64,000 nt of DNA from Diprion similis (Eukaryota > Arthropoda > Insecta > Hymenoptera > Diprionidae): positions 2,661,997 to 2,725,996 of the forward strand of contig NC_060111.1 in the NCBI RefSeq assembly GCF_021155765.1, read 5' to 3'. Below are positions 49,282 to 61,305 of the stretch, one piece after another. Positions within the stretch are counted from its first letter, which is position 1; every line of letters begins with the position of its first letter. The notes below the pieces were generated by a model, which did not search any database, was not told the DNA's origin, and saw only the letters and a list, made by a program, of their open reading frames with translations. The position numbers and the translations under genes were made by a program.

Positions 49282-50291
49282 ATGTATACTTGCATAAAAT
49301 GTGGCGCAGAAGTGGATGAATTGTACCGAAGGTATAGTCCAAGTGTCCTCAAGGTTTCAAAATGTGTAAGTTTTTTTACGTCCCTTCCTTTCCTACTGAG
49401 TTACCTAATTCCCTAATGATGTCTAATTAATTTTATGATATCCAATTGTTGAATTGTTTCTTATTTTAGGATAAATGTGACAGTATAGCAGATAAATACA
49501 TAGAGTATGATCCAGTAATTGTTCTGGTTGACCTAGTTTTATTGAACAAGTCCGCATACAGACATTTACTGTATAACAGTGGTTTCAAGTCCTATTGGAA
49601 ACTAATAGTCGTACTTGTCCTTGGAGAGTCATTTAGGATCTGGTCTTCAGTTGGATCTAAGGAGTCAGTGCAAACTGCCCTGCCACTGCATAAAGATGAT
49701 AAAGATGCATACGAAGGAGAAAGAAGCTTTTATATATTGGTGTTACATACAACACTCTCACTTGGTGCATTTTTTTGCGCAGTAATTGGTGTTACTGAAT
49801 TACGGTGGTTAATTTCAGGGCACAAACCTAACAAATATAGTGCTCTTGATTTAGGAAGGGCTTTGACTGTGGGGGGTTGCGCTAAACTTATTGGATTGCT
49901 CGATATGGTCTGGGGACACATTTCTCCAGATCCTCACTATGCTCTGATACATGGATACACTGTACTGTGTCTCCTAACAGCTTATTCAGGTGATTGAGAG
50001 ACGATATGTTTCATTATTATATGCTATCAAAAACATGTTACAAGTTCTTCTTGAGGTATTTAGTTCTTTATTCACTACAGGATATGGTTGATAACATCAC
50101 ATAATAACATGGTACAATAAAATAATTAGAGACTTGTTTCAGTGGTTTGCGAAAGTGGGAGAAGCGGATCATTAGTTGGGCTGGCTGGTGGGATATTAGC
50201 ATATGGATATGTTACTGCCAATATTGCATGGATACAACGAGCATTTGCCAATACTGCCAACTCTACGGCGATAAATGCCATGGTCCACTGA
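49282..50291 (+). CDS. Arv1: ARV1 lipid homeostasis protein
   Basis: Three exons: 49282-49365, 49470-49989 and 50143-50291, giving 250 residues (human 271). ARV1 is an ER membrane protein needed for sterol and GPI-precursor handling. The N-terminal ARV1 homology domain is a zinc ribbon with CIKC (4-7) and CDKC (28-31), followed by the conserved ADKYIEYDPVIVLVDLVLL. Hydrophobic segments follow at about 71-80, 107-127, 145-165, 173-190 and 205-222, in line with a multi-span protein. The start is fixed because an ATG 10 bases upstream (49272) runs into a stop after eight codons. The stop lies 19 bp from the WDR37 stop on the other strand, and the nearest AATAAA (50372) lies inside the last coding exon of WDR37. 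Confidence 0.93.
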
Positions 50292-50310
50292 ATATGAGGT
50301 AAAATCCTTA

Positions 50311-52259
50311 CTAAACGTCCTTAACTGGAAGTATGCTCCAGCCTAATACCAGCCTATCAAAACCGCACGAAAATAAATTGCAGATACCTCCATCCTCTGC
50401 CCAAGCAACGGAGCAAACCATTCGTCTGTGACCCTAGTGAAATAAATTCCACAGATTAAAAGACAGTGCAATCCAAAAAACTATATCACTTGTTAACCGC
50501 AGGAAGACTCCATTGGATAATTAATAAATTACATAATATAGTACGTGTATTATGAAATATTTCATCATCATATACCTGTCTGCTCGTTCTCGGAAGTCTG
50601 GCCAGCCTTTGTCCACTGAGGTCAAAGAGTCTGATCTGTCTGTTGTCGTGCGGTATAGCTACTACACCACTGCTCGAAACAGCCAATCTGTTAGCAGCAC
50701 TGTCTGCACGGATGGTTGCTAAAGGGCTACGAATATTGCGTAGCTCCCAGACCTTAACACTTCGATCGTCCGAGCTTGATACTATCTTATCTTCTCTAGT
50801 AAATACTGCAGATGTTACCGTTCTACAGAAAAATATCCGACATTAAACTCACGAAAGTGCATCACAAAGGAAACAAAGAATATGAGATACCAGAAATTAA
50901 TGAATAAAAAACATACTCCGTATGTCCCTGGAAGACTGAGACTGAATGTATAGGTTCCCTGAAGTCCCATAGTCGAAAAGTACTGTCCTTGCTGGACGTA
51001 ACGCAGAGCCTATGAACATGATGGGTTGAAACATGGGTCAGCTCCTGATCGTGTCCACACAGAGTATGAATGACTTCGCCCGTTTCCGTATCATACAGAT
51101 TAGCAGTTCTATCCCAAGAAGCTGTGACTAGTTGTTCTGCCCCTGGTAGCCAATCTGCGGCTATGACAACTCCTGAGTGACCCAATAGTTCCCTCACAGG
51201 TGTCCTCAGAGTGGGCAGTTCCTCCTGTTCATCGATAGACCCTACACCCGTTGTCGTCCTGTCTGAAATCAGGCCTGCAATTTCCTCTGAAGAAGGTAGT
51301 TTTTTTGCTTGGTCCCAATTTACCGCAGCTTGCCAAACGTGCGCAGAGCAATCCCCACTTGCAGTTAATGCCAGGTCTCTGCTCGGATGAAATCTAACGG
51401 AATTAACTGATCCATTATGGCCTGTGTATTGCAAGAGACAACGACCACTGTCAATCGCCCAAACACGAGCAGTATGATCCGTGGAAGCTGTTGCTATTAT
51501 TGGCTGACCTAACCGCCCCACCGTTACTTCCCAGATCCCATCTCTGTGCCCTACGTATTCCCTCTGCATGGTACAAGACATGGTGGGATTTTTAAAGCTG
51601 GAAACAATCTTGCTGGTTTGTGCCTTCAGCTTGTGAGAAGTCTTCACTTTCTGGGCAGAGCCACCACCCATGGCTGCAACACGTAACGTCACGTTAACAT
51701 ACAATGAGTCGAGCGATCAACAGGCCACAACATTTTTTTTTATTAATAGCATGCTTACATTTTTGTTTAGAGAGATTTTTCGTGTCCGGGTAATCGGTTA
51801 GATCCCCAGGGGGTAAACTGCGCTCTCCAGAACCGTAACATTCTCTTTCCAGTCTTTCATTTAATGCATCTACCTTCTCTTGAACTGAAATTCCAAATTT
51901 AATGATATGAGTGTTTTTTTCACAACAATTCACAGTTCTGTAATTAGTGTCGCCTAAGCGGAGACGATGAAGGTCTACTTACGGCCAACATTTTCTGTGT
52001 ATAACATCTCAAACTCTTTTTCTATTTGCTGAAACGCCTCATGTAATCTGGAGCGTAGAAATTGCGGGACACCCCCATCGTCAGGGTCGGATCGAAAACT
52101 GACATAATGCAGGGCTGTTGGCTGCAGAGGAGTTGATCCGGCTTGACTCTGCTGAGATTGCAGTTCCGTATCTGTGCTGCTCTGTACGCGAGGAATGGAA
52201 ATCCTCTTTGTTTTGCCACTGGATTTTCCTCCCGATGTGGTCGATGGATCGCTGGGCAT
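50311..52259 (-). CDS. WDR37: WD repeat-containing protein 37
   Basis: Five minus-strand exons: 52259-51983, 51884-51759, 51673-50917, 50822-50576 and 50433-50311, giving 509 residues (human 494). WDR37 pairs with PACS proteins in vertebrates and bears on ER calcium; that partner is known from the family, not seen here. The N-terminus is Ser/Gln-rich, then a coiled coil [20 protein letters not shown] with [15 protein letters not shown] (about 73-110), then TSKIVSSFK and a WD40 propeller from about residue 165. Blades include [64 protein letters not shown] and [15 protein letters not shown]. The last exon supplies [14 protein letters not shown] and [11 protein letters not shown], matching the vertebrate end. 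All phases agree. Confidence 0.95.
50372..50377 (+). terminator. Candidate polyadenylation signal of ARV1
   Basis: AATAAA lies 80 bp past the ARV1 stop. It sits antisense within the final coding exon of WDR37, so the two transcripts probably overlap. Confidence 0.4.
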
Positions 52260-53101
52260 ATTTCACACGTGGGAGTAAACTATTTAATCTCAGTATCAGT
52301 AATTCGCATTTATGAATGCAGGAACTGTCACTTCTGAATTGAATAACATGAAAGTTTTTATTTTTTTGTGTGTTCAATAAAAATCAAACTGGTGTACTTA
52401 TACAGTGGTTGACTTTAAATGTCAAAAATCCACCCGAAAATTAGCGAAAAAAAAAAGATCAAGCTACGCAAAACTCGCGAAGTGATTGAAGCTGGATGAA
52501 GAGTTATCACGAATTATGACTCCCTTCGTCGTTGTTGATTTTGACCATTTTAGGACAATGTCACATTGTTTCGCGAATAAATCTATGAAAATTTTGCGAC
52601 ACTGTGCAACCACATTTGTAGACGGGCTGCTAGCACGTCAGGGGTAAACTCATTGACTAAAGGAGTAGAGATTGCTGAAAACGGCGCTGATAGGAATTGA
52701 GATACAAGCAGTTTTCTACTATAACCGACCAACGTAATTCACAATCCCGGTTGTAGCTATACCTATATATATACATCACTGCATTGATTACAGACGCATC
52801 TTCTTTCTAACTTCAAATCGCCTCGGGATTTACATCTGAAGGCATTCCCTATCAAATAAAACACACGGCGTATCAGAATTGGTCGATTCTCATTAATTAA
52901 TATTTGACGAATTGCGTTCAAGTAGACAATAACATTCCACTAGTCGTAAGTTAGGTTAAATTTAACATACTTGAAGCAGCGTGAGTTTATTTGTTTATAC
53001 TCTGCTAATAATACGGCAATTGCAAACGCCGGTAAGAAGCCGAATGAATTAGTTCTAATATACATTATTGGATATAAAATATTCGGGTACCAGTGAATGT
53101 A
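52260..53101. promoter_or_regulatory. Upstream region shared by WDR37 and alpha-mannosidase II
   Basis: An 842-bp interval between divergent starts. It is AT-rich with no further gene visible; it must contain both 5' UTRs and promoters. Confidence 0.45.
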
Positions 53102-56100
53102 ATGCGGGTTAGAAAGACTTTGGCCGTCTTTGGAACAGGGCTGGTGTTGGCAGGATGTGTTATGCTTTATCTCATGATGGATTTGGCACTATATCCAAAT
53201 GATCGGGGATCAAAACTTCCACTTAAAGATGTAAGTTATTAAACAAATGCCACGTCATTTCTATTTCACAGAGGCTTATTTCTATTTGTGTTTCCACAGA
53301 GCCAGTGGCTACATTTTGAAGATCGGCTTACCAAGCTGGAAAAGGATTTCATTCAACATCATAAAGCCATGAATGCCATTCAGATCGCTGCTCAATCTAG
53401 AGATGTGGTGAATTCAAATAATAATGTGAACAATCTAGTCAGATCAACACCGAAACCATTTTATGTGGACCACCTAATCAACACCAACAAGAAACAGTGT
53501 AGCTTTTCACCAGAACAAGTACCACAGGTCGACATTCAAATGTTGGAAGTATACAAGAAATTAGAGTTTGACAACCCCAACGGGGGCGTTTGGAAACAAG
53601 GCTGGGCAATAGATTATGATGAGAAACAGTGGCATCCCACAAGAAAGTTGAAAGTATTTGTTGTGCCTCATTCCCATAACGATCCTGGCTGGTTAAAGAC
53701 CTTTGAGAAATATTATCAGACCGAGACGCGGGATATACTTAATAATTTGGTAACAAAGCTTGCTGAGGATAAAAGACGCAAATTCATATGGGCCGAGGTA
53801 TCGTTCCTTCAACTTTGGTGGGATGAACAGAACAAAGAGACTCAGGATGCGTTCAGACAGTTGGTTCATGACGGGCAGTTGGAAATCGTTGCTGGCGGTT
53901 GGGTCATGCCCGATGAATCTAGCGCCCATTGGTTGGCCCAGCTAACTCAATTGACCGAAGGTCACCAATGGTTGAAAAATAATTTAGACTTTGTTCCCAA
54001 ATCAAGTTGGGCGATCGATCCATTTGGCCTATCGCCTACTATGCCTTACTTATTGAAGGGTTCAGGAATGGAAAATCTATTAATTCAAAGGGTACACTAT
54101 TCTGTTAAGAAACGATTAGCCAGAGATAAACAGCTGGAATTTCGATGGAGGCAACTCTGGGACAACGATGGATCGTCTGAGATGTTTACACATATGATGC
54201 CATTTTATAGCTATGATGTACCTCATACTTGTGGTCCCGATCCAAAAGTCTGCTGCCAGTTTGATTTCAAGCGACTTCCAAGTTATGGTCTTACTTGCCC
54301 TTGGAAAGTGCCACCCCAAGTTATTAGCAGTAATAACGTTGCAGAGAGATCCATGCTCTTGTTGGACCAATATCGTAAAAAGGCACAGCTGTATAAAACC
54401 AATGCATTACTGGTACCATTGGGTGATGATTTTCGGTACAATCATCGCACCGAGTGGGATGCTCAGTACAACAATTACCAGAGACTTTTTGACTACATGA
54501 ACTCGCATCCAGAACTCAATGTTAAAATTGAGTTTGGAACACTTAGTGATTATTTTGATGCTGTTCGGAACGAACAGATAGCAGAAAATTTCCCAACCTT
54601 GTCTGGAGACTTTTTCACATATTCGGATAGAGACGACCACTACTGGAGTGGTTACTATACTTCAAGGTATTTAGTTTACCAAACAAATATTAAAACATTA
54701 CTAATTCAAAGTAATATTATTTCATCCAGGCAAATATAAAAAAATGCATGGCATTAGTTAGAACCAGTAAATAGATTCAGGAGAAGTGACAAGTATTGTA
54801 AACTGATAATATTTTCAGACCATTCCATAAGAGATTAGATCGTGTACTACTAGGATCGTTACGGAGTTCGGAGATCCTTGCTGCCATAGGATGGGTTCGA
54901 GGCGGTGATCAGTTAGCAGAAAAAAGTCTCTTTGACAGACTGCAACGTGCTAGGAGGTCACACTCTCTGTTCCAGCACCATGATGGCATAGCGGGAACAG
55001 CCAAAGACCACGTAGTCATTGATTATGCTGAAAAAATGATAACTGCCTTGAAAGACAGTGAGCATGTTTTGCAGCAATCAGCTATGCATCTATTAAAAAG
55101 TCAGCAAGAATTTCCTATTGACCCTAAAACAACATACTTCACTCTGGATGAAGCCAGGTTTGTATTTCAATCGTGTCATCTGTATTTAGCATTAAATTTT
55201 CTTACTCTTTCTACTCACACAGAAAAAATTATCTATTCGATTACAATTATATTATAAAAATAATTATTCTTTACATCCAATTGGTCTACTCCTAAAGATT
55301 GGATCACACGAGTCCTGGAAGTAAACATCTGCTCACTTTCGAGGCAGAGAAACTGTCAAAGAGAGTGATATTCTATAATCCACTACCCAGACAAAGGACT
55401 AAAATTCAGACATTGCTTATATCGACGCCGTACGTAAAAGTGACTGATCGAATGGGTCATCCAGTCCTGTGTCAACTATCTCCAATTTGGGTGGAAGTGG
55501 GAAGTTTATCTCCTGCGAAATTCGAACTTTCTTTTGAAGTTACTGTACCTGGCCTGGGTCTTAGCACATACCTAATTCATGTTCTTCCCAGTATTTCGTT
55601 AGCACCGTGAGTGAACCAGTCATAGAATTATTAATTAATCATAATATTATACGGCTATTTGGCAAACAAAATACATCAATGAATAATCTAAGTTATTGGT
55701 TTCATTTTCTATTTCAGACAAGTTCACATCGCTAATGTTACCTTATACAATGCTGCAGCCCGACCGTCAGTTGTCCCAGGATTTGCTCATCTTCAAGCTA
55801 TTCCACAGAAACGGGAATTTTCTATTCAGCAGAGGTCAGAAATTGTGGCATCATTTACAGAGTCAGGACTTCTGAAAGCAATGCGAGTCGGCAACAATAC
55901 AGTTCCGATCCATCTTGAATTTGTAAAATATGGGACGAAGCCCTTTGGAGACAAAAGTGGGGCATATCTTTTCTTGCCCAACAAACCAGATCCTGATGTG
56001 ATTCCTGTACCACATGACACGATTGTTCACGTTGTGGAAGGACCTTTGCTATCAAGGGTTTATATACAATTACCTCACCTCTTTCACACCTGTACCCTAT

Positions 56101-57343
56101 TCAATTCCCCTGACAGCGATGGGCTTGGTCTACACATACAGAACGAAGTTGACATTTCAGAGACACAAAACTTTGAAATTGCTATGAGATTGAACACAGG
56201 CATTGCATCCAGGGACCAGTTCTTCACAGACTCGAATGGCCTCAATGTAATTATTACTCTACCAGTTCCAGTTTACGCATTTCAGAGATATTAGAATTTG
56301 ACGTACGTTGAAATCCTGAGCTCAAATATGAAACATTTCACAGATGGTGAGACGTCAGAGATTTCCTAAGCTACCAACACAGGGAAATTATTATCCACTG
56401 CCTGCAGCTGTATATATTGAAGATGAACAAATGAGACTGACAGTAGCTACAGCACAGCCGCTGGGTGTTGCTTCGATGGGAACAGGTCAAATTGAGGTAA
56501 AGTAAAGAAGTGATCTGTAAAATTTTGAAAAAAGATGTTTTAATTAAAGTTGTGAGGTCTCGATGACTGATATGAATTAATTGAACAAAAACTGATCAAA
56601 TGAGATCATAAATGACATTGGCAGATTCGGAATCATATTTAAAATTTTTTTGTTTTTATTCGTTCATATAAAACCAGTCGCATGTTACAGAGCGACCTGC
56701 ATCTTATTATGTGGTTATGGGGATTCATCTACTTTGTAATATCATATTACAGATTATGCAAGATCGACGACTCATGCAAGATGACAATCGAGGCTTAAGC
56801 CAGCCGGTAACGGACAATCTCTTGACCAATCATATATTCAATCTGGTCTTGGAAAGACGAACTGCCATGCCTTGTTCTGGAGCGTCACCAGCCTCAAACC
56901 ATCCAGCAGGTTTACTGTCACTGGGTGGTTATTTGGCTACTCAAGGATTACTACATCCAATTATGGCTCTCCATCCTTCAAATTCGACATCAACTGAATT
57001 GCGTCCAGAGTTGTCGTCCCTAAGTTTTGATTTTCCTGCCGATATAGACGTAGCCAATTTAAGAGTTTTCCCAGTTCCCGAAGGGGCTGGCAAAGGTATG
57101 GGACTGGTCCTGCATAGGCAAGCCTTGGATCTCTGCTGGGGTGATAAGTCTTTCGCACACCGGACTAGAGTATCAGACGATGGAGAAGTTGATTTGGGAA
57201 AGTTCCTCGGAGATATGGAAGATTGGACAATAAGTGAAGCCCCGCTGACCTTCACTAGTGTTGGACCAACTTTAAAGTCCCCAATAATTAATTTGTGTCC
57301 ACACGAAATACTACCGATCTTATTTCACCGGGCACAATCTTAG
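53102..57343 (+). CDS. MAN2A: Golgi alpha-mannosidase II (GH38)
   Basis: Seven exons: 53102-53230, 53300-54666, 54819-55157, 55298-55606, 55718-56246, 56344-56496 and 56753-57343, giving 1138 residues (human MAN2A1 1144). The enzyme trims two mannoses from GlcNAcMan5GlcNAc2 in the medial Golgi, committing N-glycans to complex or paucimannose forms. The protein is type II: a short basic MRVRK tail, a membrane anchor at about 7-30, then a stem with a coiled-coil segment. The catalytic domain is intact: HSHNDPGW (zinc ligands His169 and Asp171), [10 protein letters not shown] (nucleophile Asp283), GDDFRYN (acid Asp420) and [15 protein letters not shown] (zinc His552/553). The spacing equals that of the Drosophila enzyme up to the acid. 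Later landmarks are RLDHTSPGS and [12 protein letters not shown]. It ends 213 bp from the convergent NAA40 stop. Confidence 0.96.
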
Positions 57344-57556
57344 TTTTCATGTATTGTTACTTGATGGAATGAGTTTAGTCTGTCTTAGGGTTGACAATGC
57401 ACAAATTCTGTTTGCTAAGAATGATGTAATGTACCTTTTCTGTGGTATAAGGGTTTGTGCTGTCAAGCCGGTACCTGAAATGACAGTGGGTCTTCTGTTA
57501 TGCAATACTCTTGTGACGAACAAAATCTCATCAACTAAAGCATAGTTTTTAAAGTT

Positions 57557-58459
57557 TTAAATAATAATACAATTTGAATACCCAAGAGAATGAGAAAACG
57601 ATATTGCTGCAGGATTGTGTTTGAAGACAGTCATAACAACCTTTTGCATTTGGGTTTGAAAGGCCATTGATTCCAATGCTTGCATCATAAAACGGCCTAA
57701 TCCTCTGCGCCTGGATGATGGTTCAAGCTGTATTTCATAGCTGCACAGAGCAGAGAAAATGAAAGATTACGGTCCAAAATAAAATAATATTAAATATACA
57801 ACCATGAACACAAAGTAAGATATGTGGGTTACACAGCTCTTCGAATTTAAATGATGAATAAAATTTGATAAGTGGATGCAATTCGATTTCAATGTATCAG
57901 TAGACTAGAGGCTTTTAGTACGAATTCATCATTCACCACTTTTCTTTCACCATGGAAATTCTGTCTCGATCACTGATAAATATATCATCTATTGATTTAC
58001 CAGTACAGCACTTCTACACCATAGTCTATATCAAATCTGAAGTGGGAAAAACCGATTGGTATGTCGTCAGCAGATGCCACTAAATACCAAGCAGCTGGTT
58101 CTAATAATTCAGTCTGCTTAGCCTCAAGGTCCCAGCCCCATGCAGACTGCTCGTACATTTGTTTCATGTTGCGTTCCATGAGATCAAGAATCCAAGATAC
58201 GGTCTGTTTTGACAAATCTTTAACCCTCTGACATGTGACCTCAATTAAAGCTCCGTCTTTGGCTTTGTATTTGCGAAAACATTCTAGAGTAGCAAGTGGA
58301 TCTATCAGAGCATTTGCTTTTTCTACAAGTTGTTTGGCAGTTTTTTCTTTTTCTGCCTGAAGTTGGCGTCTTGTCTTATGTGCTCGTCTCTGAAAAATGC
58401 AACCAAAATTTGTTATTCCTCAAGAGTAATAAGGGCGTGAATTCAATACGCACCTTCAT
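57557..58459 (-). CDS. NAA40: NAA40 (NatD), N-terminal acetyltransferase of histones H4 and H2A
   Basis: Three minus-strand exons: 58459-58454, 58389-58001 and 57740-57557, giving 192 residues (human 237). NatD acetylates the N-terminal Ser of histones H4 and H2A. The first coding exon carries only Met-Lys, followed by a basic RRAHKTRRQLQAEKEK helix. Family blocks are NMKQMYEQSAWGWDLEAK, AWYLVASADDIPIGFSHFRF, the VEVLYCYEIQLE strand, the acetyl-CoA loop RRRGLGRF (about 142-149) and QMQKVVMTVFKHNPAA. The protein stops soon after this, at SFSHSLGYSNCIII. Vertebrate proteins continue for about 40 more residues with a Cys/His-rich tail, so the C-terminus here is short or another exon was missed. 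The gene is convergent with alpha-mannosidase II. Confidence 0.92.
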
Positions 58460-59355
58460 GTTTACAATTTTGCGAGAGAGGTCGATCAATTGTCTCTCAA
58501 ATTAAATTTCGCAGTCAAATGCCTGGTGCTGCATTTGTGGTATTTATTATTTTCGTGAAATACTAACAAATACATTTCCAGAAGTATGTAGCAGCTTTTT
58601 AAAAACCAGCAAACATTAGTGAAACGATTGAAACTAACTTTGGCACATCTTGGTTTGGGGCAACTGGTATAAGTGGAACCTGGGTTAGAAATGCAACAAT
58701 TCAGAAATGTAGTACGATACTCTGTGAATTTCCACGTTTGAAACCAACAATTGGAAAAGTACGAATGATCCTTTGGCATGCGAATGACTCTGAAATAAAG
58801 TAATACACTTTCATCTCGGTGGGTGTCTCGGTTTTTCTTACTTTGTCGAGCCTATGCTGACTAAAAGTTAAATTGCTATTGTTGTTATACTAGTTTCGGA
58901 TTACACTGTGATATGCCACATCAGAGCATCAATTTTAGCATCGAGTAACCACATTATTTCAGTGTATAGTTTGCAGTGCCATAGATGCATTCCATCGTGA
59001 CCTCATGATGAATCAATCAATATATGCACAGCAGTGAGGGGACGCTCAGCCATGCCAACAATGGATTTTGATGAGATCTGGGTATGTTGTGGAGGTATTT
59101 GCCCTAAGTACCAAGCTGACTGAAATTCATGCACCAACGTTTGGTTTCCGAGCAAATTGACGATGAAATTTTACACGGGGTATATACTATTTTTTTTCTT
59201 GTTCATGTACTCAATCTTACTAACTATTAAAAACAAACATTGCAATAGAAACGTACGGGAAAAAATTACCGTACAACATACGGTTATTTAGTAATTTCAG
59301 TTATTTTATATTATATATACATGCAACAATCATGTGGGTGGTATTTATTTTGTGA
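58460..59355. other. Intergenic DNA between NAA40 and the HTH gene
   Basis: NAA40 upstream sequence and the 3' flank of the HTH gene. A minus-strand frame at 58486-58779 is Cys-rich (YTSCPKPRC) but has no recognised domain or splice context. Nothing else is visible. Confidence 0.5.
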
Positions 59356-60178
59356 TTATTTAGTAATCTCGCGCTGTCTGATCCTATGACGTTTTTTTAA
59401 TCGATCAACCCAAGTCGAGCTAGTGGTGAAATGAAAGAAATCCGATAAAAATGGAAGCACAGCTTTCATTGCCCACTGATGTAAAGTCCGTGTTGTCACC
59501 TGAATAAGAATAAAATTAATTAATCGTAGCATATCAGACGCATGTGATTCTATTGTTTTTAATAATAAGAATACTCTACACTTTTCTCCAATGTGTTATT
59601 TACATTTTATAAAAATGTTTACCTGTTCCAAATTTTTCCGTGCTTCCAGAAATCGTTTGTATACTTTACTATCAATAGTTTTTCATTTGTTAAAGTGAGT
59701 TCTTTCTTTTCTTACATCGTCTCTCAATCGATAAAGTTGTGTCATATGTTTCAAGCGTTTCAAACATTTCAAGTGAGAGCATCCTTTTGTTTGCATGGTT
59801 TTCAAGGACCACTTTGGATGGGCTGCAGCAAGAGCAACTGTTCTTTCTTTGTATGATAATGGAATGTAATCATTTGGCTCTGGTGCGATTTCTTCAGGAA
59901 TGTATTCCTCATCATTTCCCGCATCACCCTCGCACTGCAAGATACATTATTGGGAATTTTAATACATTCGCACAAAATGAAAACCAACTCATACTCGTAG
60001 AAATTCAACTTACCGCTGAATATTCTTATTATCCGTCTAACTCATCAATGCCCATCACTTCCTCATCGGTAATGATTTTTCTGTCTTCTCTCTTTTCTGT
60101 ATTCAATGTGTTCTCTAATTTTAACAGACCTCGATCTAGTGGGTCTTCTTTTATTGTCAGAGCATCAGTTTCCTCCAT
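59356..60178 (-). pseudogene. Broken transposase-derived gene with CENP-B/Tc5-type HTH
   Basis: On the minus strand, the segment 59934-59623 and the exon 59499-59356 share one frame. They read from CEGDAGNDEEYIPEE, through a helix-turn-helix-like stretch (SYKERTVALAAAHPKWSLKT), to RFLEARKNLEQ, VTTRTLHQWAMKA and STWVDRLKKRHRIRQREITK, then TAA. The last part is the typical CENP-B/Tc5 HTH of pogo- or Jerky-like transposases and of host proteins made from them. The frame is broken by one in-frame TGA at 59685-59683; open frame of the same style continues at once (KTIDSKVYKRFLEAR). A likely first exon, starting MEETDALTIKEDP at 60178, is open to 60059 only with a weak GTGATG donor; the strong GTAAGT donor at 60013 follows a stop. 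There is no DDE catalytic domain. Best read as a decayed relic; expression from a downstream start is possible. Confidence 0.6.
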
Positions 60179-60343
60179 CTTACACTTTTTTTATTTTTGA
60201 AATTTAATCGATATAGATTATTTGATATAGTGACCCCTACTATTTGCGTTACTTCATACACACTCTGTTAAGACAGGCTGTGAATGACTGGGGAGCTAGA
60301 ATTACGTTAGGATCTTCACGGAATTTCCATGCCACCACCATGA

Positions 60344-60369
60344 GGGGGGGGGGGGGGGGGGGGGGGGGG
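60344..60369 (+). repeat. Poly-G homopolymer (26 bases)
   Basis: An uninterrupted run of G lies upstream of the HTH gene, between it and Spd-2. Its length may be uncertain for technical reasons. Confidence 0.95.
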
Positions 60370-60926
60370 TTAGTAAGAGTAAACGCAGGTATTTAACAAT
60401 GCCGAAATACTTGGAATTTCCAATGTGTTTCCCCGCAATTTTATAACGCAATCTTTGTTATTGATATTTAGTAAGATTGAATACGTGATCGAGAAAAACA
60501 AATAGTGTACATCCCACGTGAAACTTTACCGTCGATTTGCTTGGAAACCAATTCCTAGTGCATAAATTCCCAGCAGCCTGGTATTTAGGGTAAATATCTC
60601 TGCACATACCTGAATCCCATTAAAATCCATTATTAGCATGTTTGAGGGTCCCCGTTGAGCTGCGCTCGTTGAACAGTGAGTAATTCTTTCCAAAGAAGAG
60701 GTTCTTCAAAACAATTTTTTGAACTATATTAATCGACAATTAACAGAACGGTTCTTTCAAAACAACACAGTTATTAATCATCAGAGAGAGGCCAATCGCT
60801 CACAAATAACTTATAAGATGTAGCTGAACGCGCTCTACAGCCGGTCTTCTAATCAGGCTCCACCACTAAGGAACGCCGCCATTATTTTGACCTGATAGAA
60901 ACATGCCGCGACAGCGCTTCGCCGTC

Positions 60927-60936
60927 GGCGCCAAAA
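60927..60936 (-). promoter_or_regulatory. E2F-type site upstream of Spd-2
   Basis: GGCGCCAAAA, read as TTTTGGCGCC on the minus strand, fits the E2F consensus TTTSSCGC. It lies about 370 bp before the Spd-2 start, in the GC-richer patch. Binding is inferred. Confidence 0.45.
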
Positions 60937-61305
60937 GTCGCTGATGGTAAGTATGGAGACCAGTGTTACCGACGCAACGATGAAATGACATCGTCAATGC
61001 ATTTTCATGAGCGATTTATACCGCCGCGAGAACTTGCCACCCATGGAAATTCAGCCAGATGGTGCTTGTTAGTTTTCTCGAAAGAGGGTTCAATCTTTTT
61101 CAATATTCAATTTTCATTGTGTGCGCCTTCTGGAAAGAATATTTTATCCACGTTTAACGATGGCCTCCCGTAAATATTTTCAAATTTAAAACGGCTCTGA
61201 TAGTCAAAGACGTCCATCTGTCGATTCAAGGTTATGGTGAAAGTCACTTGTGTATTTATTTAGTTTAACAGACGTTTTGTGCGGTTCCAATAAAATTTCC
61301 CGATT

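Larger units (their letters stand above)
60179..61305. promoter_or_regulatory. Upstream region between the HTH gene and Spd-2
   Basis: The interval between two divergent genes. It contains the poly-G tract, a GC-richer patch at about 60860-60990 that looks most like a core promoter, and an E2F-type site. No coding exon is visible. Confidence 0.45.

Noticed and set aside
58486-58779. Cys-rich minus-strand frame next to NAA40
   Set aside because: No zinc-binding pattern of a known family and no splice signals linking it to NAA40.
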